Assembly: GCF_902686445.1 (NCBI RefSeq)
Contig: NW_025920103.1
Location: 3,022,783 to 3,086,782 of the forward strand
Direction: 5' to 3'
Origin: Sciurus carolinensis
Lineage: Eukaryota > Chordata > Mammalia > Rodentia > Sciuridae
DNA: 64,000 nt
Shown here in pieces: positions 1-12,513 of the stretch. The position numbers were made by a program, and so were the translations under genes. Every line of letters starts with the position of its first letter. Within the stretch, counting starts at the first letter, position 1. Below the pieces are notes generated by a model. The model was not told the origin of the DNA and made no database searches. It was given only the letters and a program-made list of their open reading frames with translations.

Positions 1-290
1 TTTGCTTCATGGTTCTGGGCTGGGAAGTTCAGAAGCAGGTCTCTGGCATCTCTATAGTATCTGGTGAAAACTTCCATGCTGCAACATAACATGGAAGAGT
101 GCATCACAGGGCAAGAAGAACAAGAGTCTTTTCCTCTTCTTACATAAAGACACTAATCTTGTCTTCATGACTTCATCTGTTCCTAATTACCTCCCACAAG
201 TCCCACCTCTAAATACCATTATCTATGACTTTGGAAATTAAGTTTCCAACACAGGAACTTTTAGGGGCACATCCAAGCCATAGTAGTAAG
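1..290 (+). repeat. Ancient interspersed repeat, probably L1M 3'-end type
   Basis: The block around 180-290, a run of CTCCCAC / CCCACCTCTAAATACCAT followed by AAATTAAGTTTCCAACA and a GGGGCACA box, resembles the tail common to old mammalian L1 (L1M) 3' ends. A second diverged relative lies at 11,270-11,458. The family name is from memory and there is no open reading frame. An old LTR or DNA element is possible. Confidence 0.35.
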
Positions 291-540
291 TTATAGACTA
301 TCTTCCAAAGTAGATCTCTGCCAGCAAATCACACTAAGCCCCAGGTACACATCTTGCTCTCATGAAATCATTCATATTAAATTGAACTGCTGATGTTTAC
401 ATTTATCCCTCTTGGTTGTCAACACTGCTTTAAACTCACTCTTCTGCATGGTTGAAATTGCCTTTAATACTATTGGTGGCATCCATGATATTAACTACCC
501 TTTACCAACTTCTCTGGTTCATGTTGCTGTAAAACACTGA

Positions 541-770
541 CGGGAGCCAGGCATGCTGGTGCAGCTTCCCAGGGACACTTAGGCTGAGGCAGGAGGATCT
601 CAAACTGGAGTTCAGCATTGGTACCTTAGCAAAACTGTATGTCAAATTAAACATACAAATGCTGGGTTGTAGCCCAGTGGTAGAGCACTTGCCCAGCATG
701 TGCAGGGTCCCAGGTTCAGTCCCCAGCACCCCACAGAGACAGACAAACAACATAAGAAGCAATTATGGAG
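541..770 (+). repeat. B1-dID SINE
   Basis: The left monomer is B1-like (GGCATGCTGGTGCAG, then GAGGCAGGAGGATCTCAA). The right monomer is ID-like (GTAGCCCAGTGGTAGAGCAC, then CCCAGGTTCAGTCCCCAGCA). The tail is A-rich. The two-part structure is diagnostic of the dimeric B1-ID SINEs of squirrel-like rodents. Confidence 0.85.
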
Positions 771-3700
771 GTAACACCCCTCAAGTGAAAGTCTGCTCTG
801 ATTCAGGGCTTTACATTATGGCCTTCATTCTCAGTGCATAGATACCACACTTGTTTATGGAAGAGGAAACAGAAGCAAAAAGAAGCTAAGTAAGTTGCTC
901 GTATCCTAGGACATGGGTCAACTTCATGATCTTTCCCCTAAATGACATGAGCTTCTCACTGAGTCCATACAGAGAACCCTACTGTGCGTCGCTGGACTCT
1001 GACTCACCTGGTAGCACCCTAGCTCTGCCTCCAGTCCTGGGTGATGTTCTACTTAGCTCAACAGCTGTCAGTCACTCAGCATCATTCATGCCTTGGCATC
1101 CCAGGTAGACAAGAACTCACTGGCATTGGAGTTTAGACCAGCTCTGTCTCAGAATTAACCCTGAGGTCATTTAACTTGTGCTAGTGATCACTGTGGCCTC
1201 TTTCCACTGCTCTGAAATCCTGCCTCTTTGTGTATGGAAGGGAATAATGGGACATGCCCCAGAGATGGCAGGAAGTGTAACTTCTGCTGAACCAACAGGT
1301 AACTCCTCTTAACCACGTTTTCAAAATCCTTTCTATGTGGGTTTGGATGGAAATGCTCAAACTAGAGCCTCATGTTCAATGATCAAATGGCAAGTTAAAT
1401 GTAATATGACTCACACTTGCCCCTACCTCAGATTTTCAGTGTGAACTAAGTCTGAACTCTTCATAGGTATTGAAGATGATGAACACATTATCCATTCAGA
1501 TGAAGTACTGAAGGAACTCAGTGAATACCACCTTAAAAGTGAAACATGTAAGATAAAACTTTGGACTCAGGTAAAAATAAAACATATTGGTTATCTTTAA
1601 AATAAAAGTATGATCTTCGGTGGAAGCAAAATATGGATCTTCCCAAGCCTTGAGTCTGGAAATACCCTGACATCTTATAGGGAATACACTGAGCCTCTCT
1701 TGACTACACAATTGTTGTAAAGTCCTGAATATTTGGATCATCCAAGAGCTCCATTGATTCTGTAGCTTCAGACAAAGTGACAACAATTTTGCCATGGTTG
1801 AATTGAAGCCTTCAAAAACAAATCAAGCAGCAGATAATGCTATAGTCAAAGAGTTCTGCAGAGCAGGTGGTGCTTCAGAAAACTCAGGATAAAAGGGTTC
1901 AGTGTCCTTAGATTTATTCAAAATTAAAATGAAACATCATGACTCTTTCATTTTTCTAGAATATCTCTACATGTATGAGTGTTTGATAGAAACAGATCTT
2001 CCTGAACAAATGCTTTATCTAGAAATCCAAGTGGTTTGTCAATTTTTCATTCTCCATAATGCCTGCCCCACCCCATGATTAAATTTTTCCAAGTGAAAAT
2101 TTCAGACCGAGATTTTTTAAACATTAATAATCAATGTTGGAATGATTATAATTGATATTGTCATGTAATTCCCAGAATTCTGGTTTTAGCCCACACTTCA
2201 CAGCATTTCCAGCTCTTCCATACTGACTAATAACAATTACAACAAGTCAGAAGAACAATGATTGAGCCCCATTGGAGACTGGACAGTCCTTTCCCCTTCC
2301 CTCCTTCCTCTCCTTTCCTTTCCTGAAATGCAGCGTTTTATGCCACCATGGTTATGGACTCTCAGTGTTCTCAGCTCAAGTGGTGTAAGGCCATCATAAT
2401 CCATCTGAAATGCCATTTTAGTTTCCTCATGCATTGTGAAGATTGCAAGAATCTCCCCTGATGGCAGTCAGGTCCACAGAATGCTTAATGCTTTGGTTCA
2501 GAAATCATGGGAGCTTCTCTTGGAGCCATTACCAAAAACTGCACAGGTCTGCTCTCATGGATCTTGAAGTTTAGAAGGGGAAGGCAAAAAGTAACCAAAA
2601 AGTAATTATACATGATAAATTCTGCTTTAAGGAGGGAGGAAAGGATTGGGCAGCTGGATTTCAATATTAAATGGGACAACCAGAATCAGGAAGAAGGAAA
2701 GTTGGGCAAGATGAGGTATGACAGAGTTAGCCAAATATTCATGGAGGAGACTATTTCAGACAGAAAAATATACCAAGGGCCAAGGGCACAAAGAGATTTG
2801 AGAAATAGTAAAGAGGTAGTGTGTTTGCAGGTAAGTGAGCTGGACAGAGGCAGGTCACAGGATCAGGGATGACCCAGGGTCATTCACATGGAGCATCCTA
2901 GGCCATTTTGATGATTTTGGTTTTTATTCTGAGTGAGTAGAGAACGCTTGTAGGGTTTCGAGCTATGGGGTAGCATGGTCTTACTTGGTTTAGATTCTGA
3001 CTTGCATTTGAAGAGACTTGTTCTGGTGGCAAAGTTGAGGAAGGACCTAGGTCTACATAAGGGTGAAGGCAGATGTAGGGCCACCCCATCAGAAAACTGT
3101 TGCCAACCAGGTGACAGCAGCATGGCAGCAGCAGTGTAGGTGTGGATGGTGTCCCATCCTGTGGATTTTAAAGGAGGTGCCCAGTGGATTCAAAGTTTGA
3201 AGGAGAGTTCTGGGGACTCCTCGAAGTCTGAGCATCATTGGGATTCCCATCCGCTGGAAAGGAAAGGACTAGATAAAGCATGTTTGGAGAAAATGCAAAG
3301 ATTTTCTTTGAGGCAAATTGAGTTTGAGATATTTTACATATAATCATGTGCAGACACTGGATCTGCAATCTATGGAGAAATGTAGATTGAATTATATTCT
3401 TATATAATAATTACTATCATTTAAGTTATTGATGATGACTATGTAATAATTATTAGTATCATTAAGTAATTATTATTTGATAATTATACAGTTCTTAAGT
3501 ATCATCATTATAATTATTATTATTCCAACATCTAGAGCAGTATGATGGGGGTGCAATTTGGAGCCCCAGAATCATGACATGTGTGTTTCTATAAACTGCC
3601 ATGCATCTTCCTGAGAGACAGACCTTCTGTTCACCTCTAAACTCCACTTCTTATGTTCCTGTTTTGTTTCCATTTTGGATCACATCTGTGGAGACCAGCT

Positions 3701-4816
3701 CCAAAGGCAATGGAGGAAGGGAACAAACTCACAGGACAGAATGATGGAAGTCTGAAGGAACTGAAAGATCTGAGTCACACTCTCACTTCAAGCTATGGCA
3801 ACATCAATCTGGTCAAAGACAAGAACTTTTCTCCTCTTTTGCAAGTGTTCCAAGGGTCAACATGTAGTTATTCAGGGGCTACCAGTTAGCAGGATTGCAC
3901 TGTGAAGAGATCTGTCAGCAGTCAGATCTTGTGATTTCACCATGGTCTTAACTCCCAGTAATCTCCCCGATGGAAAGGTGGTCAATACGTTGGTTTAAAT
4001 TATACAAAAGCTAAGGATATTCTTAAAGGTCAAGGGCATTTAAAGATGAAGGTTTATTTGAAGCTTGTTTTATAATGTAATATGACATTTAGAGGACAAA
4101 ATATCCTCACTGAAATATATTTCCAAGTATATGTTTTCATTTCTTAAAAATCTGAGCTTTTGCATTATCTCCACAACTCAAGAACTATAAAAAAGTTTAA
4201 TTTCCAATAAACCTGGCAGTTTTTTCATACAGAAGTATGCAGAGCATTAGTTCTCACACTGCAAAAAAACCACAGAAGTGAGCAAAGCATCCTTATTTCC
4301 AAAATCTAAACCTATTTAGAATTTCTAAAAAATTCTTTTACATTTTTTATAAATATAGATAAACCTTTGGAGGAGGGACCATATCAGTGAGTATTTTAAA
4401 TTTCTTATTTACATTCCTTGAATAAATTTTCTAAAGTTTCGAGTTTTATATGTAAAAATGGTTTAAAGATGTCGCAGTGTAATAAAGAAATGCAGTTGGT
4501 TTTGCTTAAAACAATAGATGCCTCAGTTTTTTGCCTCACAATGACTGGTTGAATGTATCTGTATCCACCTAGGGACCTATGAGTGAGCAGAGCGTTGAGG
4601 CATATGTAAATACGCTCACAGACATGTACAGCAAGCTGGAATAGGATAGTTCTCACAATGCAAAGCTCTCCTGGAAAGTATCAAACAGTGAAGGACAGGA
4701 TTGTGGTTCTGCCACGCACTAGAGATCACCAGCAGCAGTGATAATTGGGAATGACCAAGTATTGCTTTCAGAATGCACATGCCGTGGAGAACCATGGGCA
4801 TTTTCAAGAGATGGAG
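771..4816. other. No gene recognised
   Basis: About 4 kb of moderately AT-rich sequence. I see no conserved protein in any frame. It holds an AT-rich low-complexity stretch at 3,390-3,530 (TAATTATTA-like words) and a short exon-like open stretch at 1,468-1,600 that I cannot identify. Old repeats too diverged to name may be present. Confidence 0.5.
3390..3535. repeat. AT-rich low-complexity tract
   Basis: Repeated TAATTATTA and ATCATTA words over about 140 bp without a fixed period. It looks like simple-sequence decay rather than a regulatory element. Confidence 0.6.
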
Positions 4817-5000
4817 GCAAGGGGAGATATTAGAGGCAAACTGGGACATTCACTTGAGCTGTGCAGATGCAGAGTTCACTGGTCTTGGAGACCTGAGGCA
4901 GGTGGAGGTGAGGGGAGATGTTTAGAGGCAAACTGTGACATTCACTTGAGCTATGCAAATGCAGAGTTCACTGGCCTTGGAGACCTGAGGCAGGAGTTGC
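4817..5000 (+). repeat. Two-copy tandem duplication, 92-bp unit
   Basis: The word TAGAGGCAAACTG recurs exactly 92 bp apart (4,831 and 4,923). The flanking text matches in both copies: ACATTCACTTGAGCT, then CAGAGTTCACTGG, then GGAGACCTGAGGCAGG. The copies differ at several positions, so the duplication is not very recent. Confidence 0.85.
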
Positions 5001-6525
5001 ATGCCAGCTGAAGCGATCTCTTGGTGTCCCTTTACGGGTGGACTGAGGTGGGGAAACTGGGTGCTCTTGGAAGACGTGGAGTGGCTCCTGTGAGGCAGGA
5101 AGGTTTTCTACACAGTTTAATCCTCACGGAGAGTCGTGAAAATGACAGGTGCTGTCTCGACAGGGTTGCACTGGCTGTGAAGCTGCTTGCTGTGGTTGTT
5201 CTGGCACTGCAGCCCCATCTGGGGCAGCCGTGGTCCACAGTGGGTGGCGGAGGTTGCGAGTTCCTGCTGCCACCCCTGATGCCTGCTGATCTTACGTCTG
5301 CCTCTTGCTGCTCTGATTAGGTGCCGGTGGGCTCTCTTGGAATCTGGCCAGCAGGAGTGTGGGGTCCCCTCCTGGCCCCCTTCCTTCAGTGTGTGTGTGA
5401 ACTGGCAGCTGCTGTTGGTTGGGTCTCTCTCCCTGTTGCTTTGTCCCCCTCCCTGCCTAGGCCACTGCCTTTATTGTTAGGAGACTGGTTTAGTTAAGAC
5501 CAGATGCCTCAGTCCACAGATCCATCTGGCTGATGGATGTGGGAGCGAAGCACGTTAGGCTGCTTCAGAGGGGCAGCAGGCTCCCCGCACAGGGAAGGCC
5601 TGGACAGTGGTGTGCCTCCCTCATGGGTGGCTGGCGCACTGGGCTCCCTCTTCGTGTATGAGCAGTCTCCTGCCGCTTTGCCTGGAGCTGCTGCCCATCC
5701 TCTCTTAGTCTACTCCTGCAGAGAGACCTCCAGACACAAGCCCTGGAGGGACCTTTGGAGGAGGGTCATGGTCATGAAAGGGGCATGTGTGTTCTTAGTG
5801 AGAAGGAAGCAGGCAGCCGCCTTGTTAACCCTGGGCAGGGGGCAGTTGGCTGACCTGTTCTCGTGGGACATGGTCAGGGAAGGGCATGAAGACAGCTGCT
5901 CGTGTTCACTTCCCTCTCCACTGAGCCTCGTCGGCTACCGCATTGACCTTTAACGTTGGCTTGGTCACCTGTAAACATGACCGCTGCAGTGTGGCTGAGG
6001 CTGTGTGTCTGGGTGGACGCCTCCTGATGGATGCTGCTCTGGCTGGTGGACATTTCAGCGCTTGGCCTCCACCTGTCCATCTGACCCTTAGGACCACCCA
6101 TGGTCTGGGCTCAGCTCTCCAGGGAGACTACAGGGCTGGCATGGAGGGGCTCCTCTACCCCAGGAGTGTCTTGGCATTTTGGATGCACTTTGCTGATGTG
6201 CTTGGCCATGCCAAGGGGCAGCTTCCCAAGCCAAGTGTGCTTCTCTCCCAGGCCCCCTGGACAGCCATGGCCACAGGCTCAGTTCCATGGCTGCATGACC
6301 CTGGGGCTCTGTGATTGGGCCAGATACCAGGTCCTGGAAGGGACCCAGCAGGCGTGAGTGAGGTGGGGCCGGAAGAGGAGGAGGCTGCTGTCTGCCCTGA
6401 GCTGGTTGACGGAGCCTCGAGACCCAGGGAGCCACCATTAGTGAAGACAGGGGTCCCAGCATCCTCCACGGCAGCAGAGTGGAATGCGGCAGGCTCCCTG
6501 TCTTGCTGGTGGCCGTCAGAAATCA
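5001..6525. other. GC-rich sequence, no gene recognised
   Basis: GC content rises sharply here relative to 1-4.8 kb. Several frames stay open for 70-140 codons, but they overlap on both strands and show no family resemblance, as expected in GC-rich DNA with few stop codons. I looked for the PREX1 DH-domain exons here, because the PH exon follows at 7,687, and did not find them. Confidence 0.5.
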
Positions 6526-6720
6526 GCTTACAAGCTGGGTGCAGTGAGGCATGCCTGTGATCCCTGTGACCTGAAGGCTGAGGCAGAAGGATGGCAAGTT
6601 CAAGGCCAACCTGGGCAACTTAGTGACACCTTGTCTTGAAATACAAAATTAAAAGGGCTGTGGATATAAATCAGGGGTAAATTGCCCCTGGGTTCAATCC
6701 CCAGAAATGCAAATAGATAA
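6526..6720 (+). repeat. B1-dID SINE
   Basis: B1-like left half (CTGGGTGCAGTGAGGCATGC, GGCTGAGGCAGAAGGATGGC, CAACCTGGGCAACTTAG), then an ID-like half ending GGGTTCAATCCCCAG and an A-rich tail. Confidence 0.85.
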
Positions 6721-7686
6721 AAATCAAAAATAAAACCAAAAGTTCAGGAAAACATATCTGACTGCAGTGTGTGTGCATCCAGGCCTGTGTGGCCTCCGAG
6801 GCCAGGAGTCTGCAGGCCCCTATCTGGATCACACAGCCTGACCCATGAGCCAGTGGTTCCCAGGACCCAGTGGGCTTCTGACTGCACTGGTGATCAAGTT
6901 TGCCCCCAGTGACTGGACCAGGGGCACAGGGAGACAGAGCAGCCCCAGCCATGGTGAGATCCCATGGCCAGCGTTGGTAAAGCCAGTCCCCTAACTGGGT
7001 CTCAGGCCCTGTCAGCAGGTCTCCCTGGGATATGAGCTCCTCCTTGGTTCCTTGTTGAGTGTTTGTGAGGGAGATCTTATGAGTAACCCCGCCTCTTTCC
7101 CAGGCTCATTTCCAGGCAGGGACAGCAGGGTGTCCCTTTGTTCTTCTCTTTGAGGAATCTGCTGGGCCTAGATGTCAGGGGCCCCTGCTGTCCTCCAGAT
7201 GGATGGGTCATCCAGCCCCCACCTGCCACAGCGCTCCTCCAACGCAAGGGCTGCCTGCCCACCTTGGAAAGGAGGGAGGTGTCTTTAGAGGTGAGGCCAG
7301 CCGGCATGATGGTCTTACCTCTGTCAGGTGCTGTGCCGGGGGTAGGGAGGCTGCGGCCAGCACCCAAGTGCAGCTAAAACCCCATCCCCAAGATGGCAGA
7401 AGGTGGGCGTGAATCTGGGACCCTGCAACTAGCCTCCTGCATCCACCAGGAGCTGGCGAGGCCTCAGCTCCCAGCCCCGTCCCCCTGCTCGGTCTCCTGG
7501 CCCACTCTGGCTTGTGCTCACTGCAGGTGGAAGCCAGCCACCCAAGGGTGCTGGTTATCTGCTGAGAGTTGCCTGTGGGGTGCATCAGGCTCTTTTGGGG
7601 GCTGAGGGGTGTGGGAAGGGGAGGATTGTGCCAGCTACTCCTCTGGATTGGCCTGCTCATCCTCTGCCCCCTCCTTCCTCTCTTAG

Positions 7687-7820
7687 GGCTCCAACCTCAC
7701 AGACATCTGCACCTAGCTCCTCCTGCAAGCGACTTTGTTGAAAATCTCTGTAGGAAACATCCAGGAGAGGGCCTTCTTCACGTTCAACAACCTCCTGGTC
7801 TACTGCAAGTGGAAATCCAG
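7687..7820 (+). pseudogene. PREX1: PREX1 remnant A (PH-domain start)
   Basis: Preceded by CTCTCTTAG and followed by GTGACT. It translates as GSNLTDICT, a TAG stop (7,714-7,716, replacing Gln), [11 protein letters not shown], then NNLLVYCK: the first strands of the PREX1 PH domain. It ends in phase with remnant B. Confidence 0.92.
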
Positions 7821-8589
7821 GTGACTTGCTGGGGAGGCTGGTGCCTCGGCTGCCTCTGTAAGTCAGGAGGTGGGACGGGGCTGACCCGCTGCTTCCCCCA
7901 AGGGATGTCTTGGGCTTGTTGCTTCCCTCTCTGGGCCCCCCTTATCTTCCATTACTTGAGGGATTTGTTCTAAATCCATATGTAGTGAGAGCCACATATG
8001 CTATTATAAATTCTCCAGGAGCCAGATTTAAGAAACTTAGCAACAGGCAAAATGAATTTAAACAGTGTATTTTATTTAACCTAATGTAGCTACAATTGTG
8101 TGTTTGTGTGTGTGTGTTTGTAACAATAGTCAGTTTGGAAACCTGGGCTGTGGGTCACCCTCAGCACCACTGGTGTGTGCAGTTGCATGGTAAGTGCTCA
8201 GTAGCTGCACATGGCTCGTGAATGAACGACCTGTCAGGCAATGTGGCTCTAGATGGTCATGAAGCTGGAGGTGACACCAGCATTCTGTGATTCTAAGATC
8301 AAAGGTCCAGGGTCCCAGGGGAGGGAAGCTCTTTCCTGGTGAGCTTCAGGAGGGAAAGAATAGGATCTTCATTACCTTTGCCCTGTCCCTGGAGCTCCTT
8401 GGTCTTCCTAGAGCCCAGGTGTGAGGGGATACAGTCATGGTGTTTGTGAATGGCAGTGTGAATGGCATGTGGGTATGCCAGGTGGCTGGAGGTCTGGGAG
8501 GTGGCCCCAGGGAGGGGATGGGAGACATGGCTGTGGCAGTGGAGGGGTATAAGGGGGCCTGCAGAGGTACCTCTAGATGTGGGGGCTGG

Positions 8590-8830
8590 CGCCCTGGTAT
8601 ATGACTGCTAGGTGAGTGGGCAAGTGGGTGGTGGCTATGGATGGAGGTCTGGAGGTTGGAGGACAGATGGCCAGGTGACGGCATACTGATGGATGGGTGG
8701 GTGGTTACTGGTGGTGGGAGAGGCAGCTGGACTCTGGAAAGGTAGGGTAGGGGAATAGGGTGGTGGATGGGACACGGACCATGAATGGAAGGAGGCCGGG
8801 TGGGAGGGATGGGGGGCACGAATGGGTGGC
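8590..8830. repeat. GGTGGATGG-type minisatellite
   Basis: Loosely periodic GGTGG / GATGG / GGTATGG words without long perfect repeats. It makes a proline-rich open frame on the minus strand that is a composition artefact. Confidence 0.6.
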
Positions 8831-8873
8831 TGTCACTGTGGGGTTGGTGGATGGAGATTTCTGCCTTTTTGTG

Positions 8874-9060
8874 CTCTTCTTCTTTTTGGTGTCAGTGATT
8901 GAACCCAGGGCGCTCTACTGCTGAGCTGCACTCCCACCCTTTTTATTTTTTATGTTGAGACAGGATTTTGCTAAGTGGCCAAAGCTAGACTCAGATTTGC
9001 AGTCCTCCCCGCCTCAGCCCCCTGAGCTGCTGGGGTCCCAGGTGAGCCTGTAGATGTCCT
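8874..9060 (-). repeat. B1-dID SINE
   Basis: Reverse orientation: TTTTTGGTGTCAGTGATTGA, then CTACTGCTGAGCTGCA (ID part), then GAGACAGGATTTTGCTAAG and CCTCAGCCCCCTGAGCTGCT (B1 part). Confidence 0.85.
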
Positions 9061-9454
9061 GCCTTTCTGTTTCCTGCTCAGCGTAGAAGGTGATCTCAGT
9101 GACCAGTGTGGCCTTTCCAGATTCTCTTCCCTGCTACTTTGTCTTCAAGGTGGAAGTGACTTCCCAGGGACTTCCTTTCTTGGCTTGCAGAGGCTGGGGT
9201 GCAGGCTGGTGCAGACCCTGATCCCCTTCGGCCCTGCCTTCAGCTTGCCCTGTGGTGCTGGCCTGGTCACTTACTGTCTGTTTCTTCCAGCACCTAAGAC
9301 TTGTGATGAGAGATCTGGCTGTGGGCATGCTTCCCACTGTCCCAAGGGGTCTGCCTGAGCCTCTGTTTTCTCTTCGGTGGAGGGGGCATCAGCTGTTTTA
9401 GAGCTGGGTCCCTCCTCATCCAGGGGGTTTCTAGCCCCCGGCTTTGTCTCTTGC

Positions 9455-9560
9455 TGTCTGCTTCCTCATCCGTAAAGCAGGGTGCATGATCATACGTGCC
9501 CCATGGGTCACTGTGAAGATGACTCTGCCCAGCCTGGTGCATAGTAAGTGCACAGGGCTT
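9455..9560 (+). repeat. MIR-like SINE fragment
   Basis: TGCTTCCTCATCCGTAAAGC followed by a segment ending GCCTGGTGCATAGTAAGTGC, matching the second half of the MIR consensus as I know it. Strongly diverged. Confidence 0.6.
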
Positions 9561-10189
9561 GGACTATCACTGTCACTGTCGACCCCTGCAGCCTCTTTGG
9601 GGTCTTGTTCAGTGGCCCTGTGAGTGCAGCCCTGATGCAGGAGGCTCCTAGCCATGGCCCCAGGCACTCACCCTTTCCTTGGTGCTCTGGGGCCAGGAGA
9701 CCTCAGTCTCCTCGCTCCGTGGTATTCCAGGGACTGCCCCAGGTCTGCCTGCCTCATTTGCTCAGTTCTTCCCGCCTGCTCCTTAGGGCCTTTCTCTTAC
9801 TCCTTAGTGTCTTTCTCTTTTACCATCTCAAGTACTCCCATCCCCCCTCCACCCTGCTAGCTCCCTCCTACCTCCCTGACACCTTCTGCTTTCCCTGGGG
9901 CCACCGAGTTCTCCCTTGGTGGTTGCAAGCTGTCTTTCCCCAGCCCTTTCTGCCATCCCCCTGGGCTGTCGGAAGCAGACACTTTTCCCAGAACATTGGG
10001 GTTTCGGACTGTCTGTTGGGTTTCTGGGACCTGGTCCCAACCTGACTTTGGTCCCTGCTTGGGGTTGCAGGGCATGGCCTGTCTGGGACGTGGGTAGGGG
10101 AGGTCTCTGACACAATGCTCTTATCTCATCCAGAAGCAGAGTTCCTTGGGTGTCATAAATGAACAGGAACACTTTAAAGTCCACCCTGC

Positions 10190-10412
10190 AGCTCAGCATG
10201 GTGGCCCATGCCTGTAATCCCAGGGGCTCATGAGAATGAGGTACGAAGATTGAGAGTTCCAAGCCAGCCTCAGAACAGCGAGTCACTGAGCAACTCAGTG
10301 AGACCCTGTCTTTAAATAAAATACAAAATAGGGCTGGGGATGTGGCTCAGAGGTCAAGCTCCCAGAGTTCAATCCCTGGTACCAAATAAACAAACAAACA
10401 AAAAAATCCATG
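10190..10412 (+). repeat. B1-dID SINE
   Basis: Well preserved: CTCAGCATGGTGGCCCATGC, CTGTAATCCCAG, GTGAGACCCTGTCTTTAAAT, then GGGCTGGGGATGTGGCTCAG and GAGTTCAATCCCTGGTACC with an (AAAC)n tail. Confidence 0.92.
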
Positions 10413-11269
10413 TTCACCCTGCAAGTTGTGTAGGGGGAACTGAGGCCCAGAAGAACTGAGTGGCACACACCCCAGTGGGGGCTTAGCATGTTGTGGGCCA
10501 GAGTGTGGAAGTGGTTGCTGGCTAGCCACCACCTTGGCCATGCGTGGCTACTGCTCATATGTGTTTCCAGCTGGTCCTCCTTTCTCAGAGGTGGTAAGCA
10601 GGATGTGCCCAGGGTGCAGGTGTGCCGCATGACACCTGGCCCATGCTGTGGGTGGCAGGAGTGTTAGTGACTGTCTTCTCATGGGTGCACACACTGCACA
10701 CCCCAAGTGTGCAAGGAAGCTCCTCTTCATCCAGCTCCTGAACTACCCCTTCCCTCCTCAGGCCTTGCCCATCCCCACAGAGGGACCTGCTGTAGGTGCT
10801 CTGAGGGAGAGGCAGGGTGTTCTTGTGGGTGCTTGTGCATCCCCCAGAAGTTGTCCCAGGATGAGCTTTGAGCTCTCAGACTGGCAGGACCAGGCCTGCA
10901 GCTGGCGTGCTGAGGAACAAGGGGAGCCTATGGAGTTTCCTGGAGCAGCTGACTCAGGACCCAGTAGGAGCTCTTGTGTCTGAATCTGAGCAGGAAAGAG
11001 CCCCAGCCAGGCTCTGGTCCCTCTGGGCCAGTGCTCCCTCACTCACCCCTCCTCACTGCAGTGTGAGTTTGTTTCTGTCTTCAGCCTTGTTCCATTAGGA
11101 CTCGAGGTTGGGCTTGTGTGTGTGAGTGCTCAGTGGGTGGGGAACACACTCAGAGAAACAGTGAAGGGGGTCCAGGGCTGGGGGAGGCTCGTGTAGAGCC
11201 CCAGGTTTGTGCCTGGTAAGGACTTGCTGTCTGCTACCCAGCCGGTGCCTTCTTGTGCCTCACAGGGCA

Positions 11270-11458
11270 GAAAGGACAAGGCCTCTATCCTACAAAGGGA
11301 TGAGGCCTCTTTTACAGAGTCACTGATCTGTTCATGAGGGCGCTGCCCCCATCCTAAACATCACCCGAAGAACCCGTCCTAATACCATGGCATCAGGGTT
11401 CAGGGCTTGGGCTCAGCGTATGAATTTGGAGGGACACCAGCAGATCATAGCAGTGATC
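11270..11458 (+). repeat. Ancient repeat, L1M 3'-end type
   Basis: Contains CCGTCCTAATACCATGGCAT and then TATGAATTTGGAGGGACACC, words typical of old L1M tails. It appears to be related to the element at 1-290. Confidence 0.45.
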
Positions 11459-11489
11459 AAGCTGGTGAGCAGAATTCACTCGATGAATG

Positions 11490-11825
11490 AATGAGTGGTG
11501 GGTGGGTGGGTCGATGGATGGATGGGTAGGTGGGATAGATGGGTGGACTGGTAGGTAGATTTAAATGGACTGGCCTGTGGACAGATTGGTAGATGGAAGG
11601 GTGGGTAAACTGGGTGGGTGGTTGGACTTGTGGATAGATGGTGAGCGGCGGGTAAGATGGGTGTGTAGATAGATTAAAATGGACTGGCATGTAGACAGAT
11701 TGGTGGATGGAAGGGTGGGTAAGCTTAGTGGGTGGGTGGACTTATGGGTAGATGGTGAGTGGGTAAGATGGGTGAGTGGTGAATGGATGGGCGGGTGGGA
11801 TAGGTGGTGGGTGGGTGGGTAGACG
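11490..11825. repeat. GGGTGGATGGAT minisatellite
   Basis: About 335 bp of GGGTGGGTGG / GATAGATGG / GGTAGAT words. A higher-order unit of about 125 bp is visible: GATTTAAATGGACTGGCC near 11,558 recurs as GATTAAAATGGACTGGCA near 11,671, each followed by ACAGATTGGT. Confidence 0.75.
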
Positions 11826-12154
11826 ATGGCCCACTCCAAGCTCTCCTCCATCTAGTCTTGTTTCAGAAAGTGCTTGTTAGGAACTCTGTGGGCCGCTTCC
11901 CCCTTGCTAGTCAGGAATGGGTTTCTGTCACTTCTCTTTGGCCTCCCTTGACACCTCCTAGTGGCTGGCTGGTGACTCTGGGAGGCAAGCCTGCCTTTCA
12001 GATGAGAGAACGGTGACTGGGAGAGAAGTGGCTGGCCGACTGCCTGCACACCAGCCCACCATCCATACCGGCCCAGCCCGATGCTCCCCTGTCCCTGGTG
12101 TCCGTCCATGTTGCATTCTCCCTCAGGGAATGCTTACTTCCCGGTGTCTTTCAG

Positions 12155-12273
12155 GGTCACTGGGAGCAAGAAGACCACCAAGAGGACCAAATCCATCAAT
12201 GGCTCCCTGTACATCTTCAGGGGCTGAATCAACACCGAGGTCATGGAGGTGAAGAATGTGGAAGATGGCACAG
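12155..12273 (+). pseudogene. PREX1: PREX1 remnant B (PH domain)
   Basis: Acceptor TCTTTCAG, donor GTAGGCC. It reads [13 protein letters not shown], then [10 protein letters not shown], a TGA stop at 12,225-12,227 (Arg codon lost), then INTEVMEVKNVEDGT. This is the central PH-domain segment of PREX1 and the phase continues from remnant A. Confidence 0.95.
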
Positions 12274-12513
12274 GTAGGCCAGGCCCGCCCCTGCTGCGCT
12301 CCCTGCCATTCTTAAGCATTTGCCTTTCCTGCAGCACATGACCTACCTCCATAAATGTGCCTGGAGCATGGGTATTGAAGGGAGCACCCACGGCGTACGG
12401 TCCCCGAGAGAAGGCAGCGCCTCCCATCCTCCCCTGCATGGTGCCCGCCTCCCCAGGAGGAACTGCTGTCTTAATTTTGTGATGATCACTTCCTTGCTGT
12501 TATCCACCATGTA

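Larger units (their letters stand above)
7821..12154. other. Intron of the PREX1 copy
   Basis: No exon is visible. It holds a (TG)n stretch near 8,100, GGTGGATGG minisatellites at 8,590-8,830 and 11,490-11,825, B1-dID SINEs at 8,874 and 10,190, a MIR-like piece near 9,455-9,560, and an old L1M-like tail at 11,270-11,458. Confidence 0.7.

Noticed and set aside
5537..5953. 138-codon + frame
   Set aside because: GC-rich open frame with no recognisable domain and several overlapping frames.
8346..8819. 157-codon proline-rich minus-strand frame
   Set aside because: It is the reverse of a GGTGGATGG minisatellite. Composition alone keeps it open.
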